Source of the DNA: Ailanthus altissimus
Taxonomy: Eukaryota; Streptophyta; Magnoliopsida; Sapindales; Simaroubaceae
Assembly: GCA_946807835.1 (NCBI GenBank)
Contig: OX327683.1
Location: forward strand, 30,811,001-30,875,000
Direction: 5' to 3'
DNA: 64,000 bases
Below are positions 1-11,346 of the stretch, in pieces. Made by a program: the position numbers and the translations under genes. Below the pieces are notes generated by a model. It searched no databases. It saw only the letters and a list, made by a program, of their open reading frames with translations, and was not told the DNA's origin. The number at the start of each line of letters is the position of its first letter. Position 1 is the stretch's first letter.

Positions 1-1420
1 CCACGCTTATTAATTGTTAATTAATCAATCTCTTCCTTGTTAATTCAATGATTAAAAATTCATCATTTTTAAGATCCACTACACAATTACCTACTTCCTC
101 CCACTAATAAACAATCGATTGTCTTTTTCCTATTAATTTAATTTTAATAAATATAACTCTTCTCCTTGAATTTTCATAACATATTCAAATACTAGAAAAA
201 ATCTTAATCTTAAAAAAAATTTACTCTTATAATTTCAAGATAAATCCTAATAAAAAAATTGCTAAAATATTTTAATTTAAAACAGATTTTATAATTAAGC
301 ACAATAACACTTATAAAAAAGTATCTAATAATAATAAAAAAAAATTATTTACTTCTTATTCTTCCACTCACTCTCTTATTAAAAAGTAAATCTTAAGGCT
401 CCATTATTAAAAGTTGTATTTATAATGTCCATAATTTATTATATTATTTAATAATATCATATGAGTGAGCTTAACAAATTAGTAAAATAGATATAAGATC
501 ACATTGAGTTAAAATAATATAATTATATCTCTAGTCTATTTTAAGTTTGTTTATTGGTTTAGGTTTTAAAGATTTAATAATTGTTCCTATAGAGATGAAA
601 ATTCAACTCGTATACTTTGAAATTGCTTAAAATTTGGGATCAACAGTTTTAGCCATTGTAGAAAAAAAAAATCATAAAGTGCAATCAATTGAAGGCATAA
701 AACTAAAAAATAAAAGAGTTGGTTGTACGACCAAAAAATGGGAACTAGTATTTCATATGACTTTTCTCATTTAACTCTATAAATTTTGGATAATTCAATT
801 TAGGTTCAAATATTTGTGATAATTTTTAAATTTGCTATAAAAACTACATTCCAACATCTACGAGTTAACTAACAAATGAGGAACTCTTATTTTCCTTTTA
901 GATTTTTGCTTAAGTCAAATCCTTTAGAAGACTCATTGTAGCCTACTGAGAAACATATCACATGTGCACCTGAGATTTTAGTTCACAACGAGAAAATATC
1001 TTTAGTCTCGTAAGGTTTTCTTAATAAAACCACTGAAGGACTTAAGGACTCAAGAATTTGAGAATCTCAAGACCAAGCATTGAGAACTGAGAGTTGAGGA
1101 TCAAGCAAAAAGGCCAATTGCATAAGCCCTTACCAAGGTTGACCGTTTTAGTCTTTATCAAAGTTGACCACATAAATATTGGCGCAGCAGGATCTTAGGC
1201 ACGTGGGTGTATGCATGTGCAATTGTGTCTATTGCCTAACGCAGCGAAAATATAAATTTTACAATAAACACAATAAATAAATATATTAATCACATTAATA
1301 TATTTATACAGTTACAGAACTCACTAAACGTGTAACGTTATACAAGTGTTTTTCTTGAAGTCCGCATGGAGACCAATTCGCGTGCAGTTCTAGTCACCAA
1401 CTTGGTGGACTTGGTGAGCT

Positions 1421-4131
1421 TGTCACGCCCCAGACCCAAAAGATCTGACACACGACATCACTTACATTCATTCAATAATACTTAAGCATTTATTTTAATT
1501 TCTTTCAGAATTATAGCAATTGAATTATGACTGGGACAATTAGTAAACCGGAGATACGCAGAGTTTTCTCAGAGATTAACACTCTACTACGTCACCTGTA
1601 GCAACTTTGTTACCGGAAGCCCAGAATATATTCATTGCAAATTCTTACTTAAAATCAATCCATTACTACACTTGGTGAAACTTAAACTAAATCCAACCAC
1701 ACAATAAAATAATACATAGGTATTTATTCACTAGGGACAAATCAAATATCTTATCCCACGTGTCCCCAAATAAAACACTTAGCAACCTAACAACTTAGGG
1801 AACCCAAGGAACAGCAGAAGCCTTGCCAAATCCGCTATGCACACATGTACCTTATTTACCTGAAATCACCATAAACTATAATGAGTATAAAACTCAGTAA
1901 GCATACTAGTTTTTCATATATCAAATACAAATACATATATGTACACGATGCATATGTATGATATGCTGTGATCAATCAAAATCATAATCTTATCAAATCA
2001 CATATCATGTAAGCGCTTACACATTCTTTCAAAACACATAATAGGAATACCATCACTCAACTACTACTTAGTAGGACTTACATATCACATATCACATAAT
2101 GAGCCAAATGTCACTCGTAGGTGACATACCGTATGAGAGGAATAGTACAAGTGAGGTCTTGAATAACACATATATAATGCTTATGCCCGAAGGTAAAAGC
2201 CAAACCCTCACCCTGATCATCGGTGAGTCCTCTCACATGCACCAATACGCCACCACACGAATGTGATGACTCACTCTTCCTTTAGGTACCAATAGGATCC
2301 TCCCTACATACGGAACACATAACATATACCAATCCCAAAGGAAAGGCCACACATAAAGGCTCCACAATCACATAAAATGCCTACTAAGTTAACAGTGAGT
2401 TCAAGTACCCTCAAAATACAAAATATTTCTCATGGACATATTACACTTCAAAAGCTTTCTTTATTAAACACATCTTATTTTGAAAGCTCACTTACAAAAA
2501 CACATGTATGTCCATGCTCAATGTCAATGCTCACATTTAGAAACATATATTCACATTTCATATCAAAATATACTTTGACATAACATAAACATATTCTTAA
2601 CCCCATTTGCAAAATCATACAAAACAATTACTATGTTTATTGTGATTTCAGTAAAAAGTCTAGTATACTTACCTCTTAGCACTTACAGCTATAAGGCTTA
2701 AATCTCCTTAACCTATCAATGGAGATCAATCCTTTCATAAGCCTCACAATTCACACAAATACTTAAATAGCTTACAAAATTATACACAATGCATTTAACA
2801 CATCAAATTGGTCTAAATACTTGATTTCTCAAAACTTGTCATTCTGACCACTTACACTTAACAAAATTTTCTAATACATCAAATGATGTCCAATTACTCC
2901 AAAATCAGAATTCATTAATCTTGACTCATATATCCTTCCTATATATGAATATTATATCAAAAGTCCTACACAATCCATTTCATATACATCATCGAATCCA
3001 AACTACCAACCTGACAGGATCAAGATACTTACTGAACAATATTCAATCTTCTAATTTTATAAAATCATATACTAACTCAAAAATTGTAAAACTACCACAG
3101 AAATACTCTTGACACATATACCAATTCATGATAAATATTTTACTTCAAAATAACTGCCAAAAGTATTTTAAAACTATTTTATTGTTTAACTTTAAAAACC
3201 TGTTAATCAAATACTGCAATGAGCTAATACACTTTAGAAAATCATAACACTTCAACCACATTGATCTAAATTCCCAATTCCGAGTATATCACATTAGATA
3301 TATAAACTTATCATATTCCACAAATTCATAATTTTTGAAGATCATTCAGTAGGACGAAAATTATTTTTCACTGTACTATACTGTTTACACAGGAAATTTC
3401 CAGAATTTCAGGGTCATTTTGGTAAATTCACTATAAATTCAATTTCCAGAATTTTCAATCGATTCAAAGTCTCAGATGATCCTTAACATGTCTAATTTCA
3501 TATACTCAAAATTCAAAACCAGAATCGAATTACAAAAAGTTATAAAATTCCTGGATCAAGAGACTATCAAGCAGAAATTCCACAATTCATCATAATTTAT
3601 CAAGCTATCTTATAGATCATCATCAATTCTCACAACATCAAACGAAATACACATCAAATCCTTAATTATACATATTTCCAGAAATCAAAACTTAAAGAAA
3701 TTAACTTAATTAACACCAATAAATTGATAATTAGTTGTGATATACCTCTAAAGATCCAAAATTCCAATTTCTTCTTCTTTTTCTTCTTCTTCTTCTCTTT
3801 CTCTCTCCTTTGTTTCTCTCTTCTCTCTCTAAAAATGGGTAGCTCGACCAAAATGAGAGAATTAGGGTTTTTAAAAGTGTATTTTTATACTAAGTGGTTA
3901 ATTTTTGGTATTTACGAATTTGCCCCCAAAACTTTCAAAGTATAACATTTTGGTCCCTAAAATAAATCTAAAGTCATACAAATAAACCCAATACTAATCG
4001 TATATCCTTAACCTATAAAATATTACTAATAACAATATATAATTCAAGTATCACCAACATACAAATAAAATACGTATATTTATACATATATAAATACTTA
4101 TTCTTACCAGTCGTGGATACTGGTTACTACA
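1421..4131 (+). mobile_element. 2.7-kb solo LTR with 5-bp target duplication
   Basis: The element starts TGTCACGCCCCAGACCC and ends GGTTACTACA, so it has TG...CA termini. It is flanked by GAGCT at 1416-1420 and 4132-4136, a perfect 5-bp target-site duplication. No second LTR, primer binding site or polymerase gene is present, so it is best read as a solo LTR left by recombination between the two LTRs of a large element. The TGTCACGCCCC start and the length suggest a Ty3/Gypsy-type element; that family call is inference. A polypyrimidine tract lies near 3768-3829. Confidence 0.8.
3768..3829 (+). repeat. TTC/TCT polypyrimidine tract
   Basis: This is a run of TTC and CT repeats inside the 2.7-kb LTR. 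It creates short spurious reading frames on both strands (poly-Phe, poly-Lys). Confidence 0.7.
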
Positions 4132-4309
4132 GAGCTATAACAACAGCTTCATATTTAGCATGGGATTAACTCTTAATCCCCAAAATGATCGGGAGTGAAT
4201 TTACATCATTTTCTCCAAAAAGATAAGAAATAGAGAATTTGAAGCAATTCATAATTACTCCAATTGGAAGTATAGAGAAAAATGAAACAATTTCATTTTT
4301 CCTCTCCCC

Positions 4310-4520
4310 ATTTTTTTTTTCTTCTTTCTTTCTTTTCTCTTCTTTCTCTTTTCTTTCTTCTCCATTTCTCTCTTTTCCCTTTCTTGGCTGAATTGGCCTT
4401 TTTTTTTTTTGGCTTCTCATCTCTTCCTTTTCTTTTCTTATATATATATATATATCAATAATATAAATATAAAATAATATAATATATATTATATAATATA
4501 AAAGAGAGAGAGAGAGAGAA
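4310..4520. repeat. Low-complexity TTTC, AT and AG runs
   Basis: TTTCT-rich sequence is followed by an (AT)n run near 4441-4456 and an (AG)n run near 4503-4518. It is inside the outer LTR-like element. A 122-codon frame on the minus strand here is only low-complexity sequence. Confidence 0.6.
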
Positions 4521-7315
4521 TGATTATTTAACAATTAAATAATTATAGTATGTCATGACTATTTTACCCCTTATAAATAGTTATTAAGCTTACCTCCTAG
4601 TGGGTCATACCAAATCCCATACTTAGGTAAACTCAGCTGAGGGTCCACAATACGCTACGTGTCCTTATATAATTAGTAAATAACAATTATTAACTAATTG
4701 TTGTATTTAACACTTAAATACAGACATACATGTATTCCCGTGGAATCGCTGAATATTGCTGGATTAAATAATTTAATCCGGCACGCTGCCCCATTGCACA
4801 ACGAGTACACTCTATATCGTGGGACTCCCTAGGTTTTATGTCCAATCGTCAAATGGAACTATTCCACGAGTCCGTGAGTAATGCCCCACGCACACGTCAC
4901 GGATATATAAATCAACGCGTTGAACCATACAAACTGAGGTTACAACGCATACGTATAGTCCTTCCGTCATGATATCCTAGATGTGCGGGGATATAGATTA
5001 TCACCGTCAAATCCCCTTATGCTCATCCATGTCCTAGCTCCAGACTTTTATCTCAATGAATAATATGCGCAAACGCCTTTGCCATATTGTTCCACCCTGG
5101 CGGAACTCTTTCCCGGGATGATTGCTTGTGGCCACAAGACTTTCTGAGATACAGTCTCGAAGCATCTGGATATCAAACTCTATATAGGAGCTGACGGATC
5201 CTATATATATACGCATCGGACTCCATAATCATCGGACCATACCCAGCGACACCCAGCGGTCACACCATGAAAGGTCTGTGACATGTGTGGAACCAAAGTA
5301 TGGTGGATCACTTACAAGCCCACCGTGACACTCAGGTTAAAGGACCACGTATACTACTCAACTCGAGAGGCCCTCCGTTGATGGCTTACATTAAATGTCT
5401 ATCGGAGGCTCTCGCGAGTCTGTCCCATATCCAGTCCTAATTGGATACCCATATGTCAATACGAGCTCAAAGCTCATGGTCGGTCAGGAACGACCATCTA
5501 TACCCGACAGATATAACATATGCTGATCTATATATAAAGGTATCCATCGACAGACTCGCATCGGCAGAAATAGATCAGGGACTATTATTCGAGAACATAC
5601 TTGCGCAACTTACATTTCCTGGCACCCGATTGTAACTATGCAGTTACTAGTATATTCCCAGGTCTATGTCCCATTACAGACAAGACTCCAACTCTTGGAT
5701 CTACTGAGTATTATAACTAGCTAACACTTAGTTGTGCTAACATTTAGCAATTATATGTTTCAGGGTGGCTGACTATGAGCCCTTATCTAAACCCTTTAGA
5801 TCTGATCCGAATTCCTTCAAATCTACAATGTCTGTAATGTTACATGCATAATACCATATAATTGAGTATTGGCGATTTAATGAGAATGTACACTTGTATA
5901 AATACACAAGTATATGTACATTTAGGGATGACACGTAAGCACTGACCCTAACAATAAATCCTCACCGAGGCTAACCGCCCAAGTCTTCATCAAAGCTGAC
6001 CATATAAGTCTTAATCTAAGCCGACCACATAAGCCCTTACTGATGCTCACCATATAAGCTCTCAAAGTGTTGACTACTAAAGTCGCCCAAAGGCTAAGAT
6101 GCAACCTAAGAGTTGAGGACTTAAACCGACCCAAAGCCAATGACGCAAACTGATCAAGGGTTTAGGACTCAAAGCGACCTGAAGACTCCTGAAGAGATAC
6201 GAGGTAAGGCCCTAACCATCATATTAGTGACTTGTTAAAAGAGCCAAAATGATACAGGGCCAATGACTTCCTTGACCAACTATCAAAATAGCTGAGGAGA
6301 TACGGGATAAGGCCTTAATGACCACTCTGGTAAGTTATCAAAATAGTGAGGAATGAGGATATAAGGTAAAGCCACAATGACCCCTCGATTAGTTATTAGA
6401 AGAGTCGAGGGGATACATGCTAAGACCCTGACCCGTATCCCCTCGACCCCCTCGATTAATTCTCGAGGTACTCATTGGTTAACTATTAAAAAACTAATAG
6501 GATATAAGGCAAGGCTACTAAAGACCCTTCTGTTAATTCCCGCGGTACACCTATACCGACTATGAGAATAGATAAAGGCATACAAGGCAATATCACTAAA
6601 GATCTCCTAGTTAATTTTCTATAGAGGTAAGCCTCGATGGTGGAAAGAACAGGCAGGATAAAGGCCACGACCACCTGAGATCCTATTGGTCAAGTTTTTG
6701 AGCAAAACTTCCTCGAATACCCAAGCAAGCCTTAGATGAATGTTGAAAAACTAAAAGGAGTAGCAATGATAACCCACTAGCGATGCTTATAGAAAACTCG
6801 AAGTTCTACGAGGGGTAAGGATTGAAAAGATAAAAAGGTAGAGATAGCCACTTGAGACCCAATGGCAAATCTTTTAACCCAAATTAAAATAAAATTTTCA
6901 ACATTGACAAAATCAATATTGAAAATAAAAAGACCTACGTTTCCTTGTGGATTTCGGATAACATATCATATTTTTAAAAGGAATCATACTTTTACAAGTT
7001 GGGTTGAATTCTAATCAAGAAAGTATTGATACATTCAAATCCAAAAAGGATCAAAGTACAACAACACCTATAAAAATAAGTTTAATAGTGAGAAAAGAAA
7101 TCTTATGATTATTCTTTTACCACTCTCTCTTTTACTACAAAAAAAAAAGAGAGGAAAAAAATTATGATACTCCATTATTATAAGTTACATCTATAATAAC
7201 TACATTTCCTTGTACTCTTGTTGTTTATTATTCAATAGTATCATGTAAGCAAGTTTATCATACTCGGCAAAATGGATGTAGGTTTATGCTAAGCTGAATT
7301 ACTATAATTTTATTT

Positions 7316-7980
7316 ATTGTTTATTTATGATTATTTTGATTGATTTAAATTCAACATTTTATTTTGCGTGAGAAATTTAAATTCAAAATTAAGTTTAATA
7401 ACATATGCATGAGAAATTTGAACTTAAAATCTTAGTTTCAATTTAAAAAAAATAATGCAATGCAAGCTATCAAGCATGTTGAACATAAATAAAAACATTG
7501 TGTCACTGTTTAATGGTTCGTTGATTGATTTTTTTTTTTATAAAAAAATTTGAAAGTAGAGCTTTTAAAAAATTATTGATAGTTTTGTTGTTAATTAAAA
7601 AAATTATTTTTATATACTAGACCATTTGGTTATACATTGTTAAAAGTATTTATCTGTTATTAAATTACAAAAAAAAATACTTAATAAAATTTATATTCAA
7701 ATTACAAATAATTCAATTTTTTTTATATAAGCTTAAATTTATCATATATTTTCTCAAATTTAATTTCATAAAACAAAAGAATCAACTAAAATTAATACAT
7801 AGTAAGTAACGAATCAATATATATTATTGTGTTTGGTACAAAATTGAAGATAAAATAATACTTCTTTTAATTAAAAAAATATTTGGTAGACTTTTGTAAA
7901 AATATTAGACTTGTAAAAATAAGAAAATTTGAAGATATGATGACTTTTAAGAAAATATTAAAAACATGTTAGTTGAATAC
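7316..7980. other. AT-rich spacer
   Basis: Very AT-rich DNA with short homopolymers. No gene, RNA or bounded repeat is visible. Confidence 0.5.
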
Positions 7981-8398
7981 AAGGATGGCAAAAAAATTCA
8001 TACTCGAAAAAACTCATAACGTAACTTGAAAAAATTGGTTTTTTTTTGGGATTCGAGTCCAATTGTTTTGAAAAATTTGGATTTGGGTTTTTGCGGGAAC
8101 CCAATAACCCAGACTTGAATCCAAATTTTATTTATTTATTTATTATTCTTTTAAAAATTTTAAATTAATTCATAAAATTTATAATCTTTAATATATATGA
8201 ATATAATAATTATTTTACAAAATAAATATCTAAAAAGTTTAAATTTACCTAATTTTAGAAAAAAATTAAAAAAATTAAATAAAGGCTTAAATTTGAATCT
8301 AAAAAAATTCAAGTAAAACTCTGGTTTCAAGTTCATTAAAAAAATTTGAATCTAAATCTAGGTTGAGCAAATCTGGATCTGGATTTTGCCATCCCTAG
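7981..8398. mobile_element. hAT-like non-autonomous element (MITE)
   Basis: The left end reads AAGGATGGCAAAA and the right end TTTTGCCATCCCTAG, so the ends are inverted copies of a GGATGGCAAAA motif. The flanking 8-mers TTGAATAC and TTAAATAA match at six of eight positions, as expected for an old 8-bp hAT target duplication. The interior (about 418 bp in total) has no reading frame. GGGATGGCAAAA-type ends recur in plant hAT MITEs. The exact boundaries are uncertain by a few bases. Confidence 0.5.
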
Positions 8399-9012
8399 TT
8401 AAATAAGATATATTTCATTAAGAGTACATTGAAAAAATAAAAAAGATATTATTAGATTATATGTGACACTACACAAATATTAAAAAAATTAAAAAAAAAC
8501 TCTACTCTTACAAATTTAAAATTTAAATATTTACAAATATAAATAAAACAACTTTTTTAGTCTCTAAATTTTTTTTCTCTAATTACAACCAAACGTTATT
8601 AAAAAAATTAAAAAAAAACTTTTTTAATTAATAAAAATATCTAATTAAATAGACAGTATTTATTAAAAAGTAAGATGGAATTAGTTTAAAATAAGTCCAG
8701 AACCTTTTGCTATTCCTAGTTGAATAGGATATATTTTATTAAAGGTATACTGTGAAAATAAGAATATATTATTAGAGTATATGTGACGTTACACAAATAG
8801 TAAAAAAAAAATTTTAAAAATTTTATTATTAAAAAAATAAAATTTTGAATATTTACAAATAAAAATAAAATAATTTTTTTAATTTTTAATTTTTTTTAAT
8901 TATAACTAAATATTATTAAAAAAAATTTTAAAAATTTAATCAGTAAAAATGTCAAATTAAACAGACAGTAATTATTAAAAAGTAAGATGGAATTAGTTTA
9001 AAATAAGTCCAG
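8392..9012 (+). repeat. Tandem duplication of about 300 bp
   Basis: Two diverged copies lie head to tail, about 8392-8700 and 8712-9012. Each begins CCTAGTT(A/G)AATA and ends with GGAATTAGTTTAAAATAAGT then CCAG. Shared internal landmarks are ATGTGACRTTACACAAAT-like and ACAGTA(T/A)TTATTAAAAAG blocks. The segment is noncoding. Confidence 0.75.
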
Positions 9013-9582
9013 GACCCCGACTATCAATTATCATCACACACCCGGACCCAGTAATCACTAATCATATGAGACCCTCACCTCACCATAAGTGTTTATCTTA
9101 TGCGCATCAGATTTGCTGCTATAAACACTGAGTTGGTGAATGACGACTCAAAAGAGTAATTTACTTCTCCTTCGTTGTCCACTTTCCAAATGACCTTCTC
9201 TACACTTCATAATATAACAATAAAACAACGAAGCCTTTGACTTTCCAAAAAAGAATGCAAAATTATACATTTTCTGTACCATCATTTAAATATCAGCAGA
9301 GACTCTTGGTTTGACAAATATCTTTATGTTTTATAATAAACAAACGTTTTTCACAAGTTTGTGAGATTTTTTTTTTTTCTAACAAATTTCAATGGATTTA
9401 TAAATATATTTTTTTATTGATCTTAAAGACGTGGGAATTTATCAATACTTATGTCATATTGTTAAGTTAGTTCTGAATGTATATTAAGTGTAGTATTATA
9501 CAAAGTTTATAAAATTGAAAATTTCATATTAATCGATGTATTATTAGTTAATAATTATTATATGTTAAATAATTATTAATTT

Positions 9583-10165
9583 TGTTGACCCAAAAAAATA
9601 ACTTTTTTAAATTAATGTGTTTTAGATTTATTTATAATATGAATCAAAACTTTGGACTTTATTTTTATGGGTCAAAATCGCAGGCTTGCTTAGTGTCACG
9701 CTTCAAGTGCTTTCAAGCATATTCTCGAGCACTTGGTGTGCAACTAGGCCTGCTGGAGGCCTTTTGGATCATGGAGCGCTACGTGAATTAGAGCTTCTAG
9801 AAGGTCCGCTGTTTTGATGGAGAACAGATCTTGGCCCGTGACTTATTATGATAATTTACCTTAATTAGAATTCCATAAAAGGTAGATTGGCATCTAAGAA
9901 TATTTTAGAGCATAATTTTTCATTTTGTATGTACATCGTTAGATCATTTAGATTTCAGCCGTCGATTGTATAGGGTTGCTACTATATATAGAGGAGACCC
10001 TCACTTGTATAATTCATCTCATAGCTTTGTTTTCTCTTCAACAATATAGAGAGTATTCGTGTAAACACTTGATGTACTTATTTTTCTTCTCTTTGTGTGG
10101 TTTTCTCGGCTGCTTAGCACGCAATGCGTTTAAGGCCGCATGGTACGAAAACAGTCCGTGACATT
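9583..10165 (+). mobile_element. LTR-like remnant
   Basis: The segment begins TGTTGACCC, carries a TATA-like CTATATATAG near 9982 followed by pyrimidine-rich leader-like sequence, and ends near CCGTGACA. This layout resembles U3-R-U5 of a plant LTR. No target duplication is seen, and no coding region is adjacent. Short frames inside it do not resemble proteins. Ordinary intergenic DNA is an alternative. Confidence 0.3.
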
Positions 10166-11346
10166 AGGCTTCTAACTATTGTGACACTTGTAAACATAAA
10201 AAAATTATCATTAAGATCTCATGGAGATGATTCATGCGAAAACTCTCTGATACTTAAGTTAGGAATTTGTGTGAAAAAGCAATAAAAATTTGAAAAAAAG
10301 TGTAAAAGGTTGAAGATGATAGTAAAAGACAGAAAAAGACAGAATATGGAACTTGTTTTTAGCTGTTTTCTCTTTTTTATATAACATCAGTTTCTTTAAA
10401 ATATTGTGGGTTTTGATACTTATCTTTGTGAGATTTGAAGTTGTTTTGGATAATCTTATAATTTTTTAGTGTGATTTGGGAGATAACTTTTAAAAATAAC
10501 ATGATTTTTTCTTCAAAATAATGTTGGTTGCATTTTTAAAGTATTGTATTGTTTGAATTTTGTCATAGTTCCCTTTTAAGTTGCCAAGTGTTATTTGATT
10601 TTAATAATGTATGAATTTGTGCGGTCTTTAAAAGTTCTTATATATAGGCGATTCAGTATAATTGTCGTGTTGGTATTCTTATAAATTCTTGTACTGCTGA
10701 CTTGGGGCTCTTTGCCCTATGAGTATGTTGACAAGTACTAGATTTTGTGACTTTGGGCAACCCGAACAAGACTTGAGTTGGTTGGTCTTAATCATGTTAA
10801 TTGGTTCGAGTGGCTTAATATATTTTATGCCTCTGGTCATTATTTCTTTAATAATACTTGAGCGACCGACTTTATCATTTGAGGCCCCAATATTTTAGAC
10901 ATTTGAGCTTATTCCTTGTTTGATGTTTTTATAAGTTGTTATATGGGCTTTTGAGAGTTGTGTTTTTAGAAATTTTTGGGGAAATAATTTTTTTAAAAAA
11001 ATTGATTAATGTAATAATTATATAAATAAATACTATATTAATTAAAAATATAAATTTCATATCCCACTTTATAAATTTAGTATTATTGATATATTAATTA
11101 AAAAAAAAAGTGTTATAAAAACAAATTGACGCGTTTCAAAGGAAAAAAAAAAAAGGTCCCAAGTAAGAAGACGTTATAAACTTACCTCGAGTAGAACGGA
11201 GGCCGGCGGCCCACTGACTAACAAATCCATATACTTCCACGCGTGCTGAAACGTGTCACCAAACTGCTTGTCCGTTCTCTGTCTCTCTCGCGCGCACACA
11301 ACAGGCAACACACAACTCCGAAACCAATCTCTCACGTCCATCCGCT
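10166..11346. other. Intergenic and SKIP17 upstream region
   Basis: AT-rich DNA up to about 11160, then a short GC-richer segment (11170-11346) likely to hold the SKIP17 promoter and leader. I see no clear TATA box and nothing coding. Confidence 0.4.

Larger units (their letters stand above)
1177..5953 (-). mobile_element. Probable solo LTR, itself split by a second LTR
   Basis: The minus strand starts TGTTAGGGTCAG at 5953, a common plant LTR beginning, and ends GCGCCAAT at 1178. The six bases ATAAAT flank both sides (1172-1177 and 5954-5959) and would be the target duplication (5 or 6 bp). Removing it rejoins the flanking repeat pattern of CCACATAA followed by CCTCACCGAGG. After subtracting the inner LTR it is about 2.06 kb. 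The 3' end is not a canonical CA, so the exact boundary is uncertain. No coding sequence is seen. Confidence 0.5.
120..7315. mobile_element. Old degenerate LTR-like element hosting nested insertions
   Basis: Two stretches, about 180-535 and 6950-7310, read as diverged direct repeats. Shared blocks in the same order are a CCACTC/TCTCTT run, CTCCATTATTA followed by AAGTT, an AATA(G/A)TATCAT block, then AAAATRGAT and finally AATATAATT or ACTATAATT. They look like two old LTRs. The sequence between them, once the nested element is removed, is about 1.5 kb of imperfect GACC/CATAAG-type repeats (about 880-1170 and 5955-6800) with no long reading frame. I see no surviving gag or pol. Outer ends and target duplication cannot be fixed, and the left repeat may begin before the window. 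Identity by eye is low, so this assignment is tentative. Confidence 0.4.

Noticed and set aside
4166..4534. 122-codon frame on the minus strand
   Set aside because: It is made of AT, AG and TTTC low-complexity runs inside an LTR-like element and resembles no protein.
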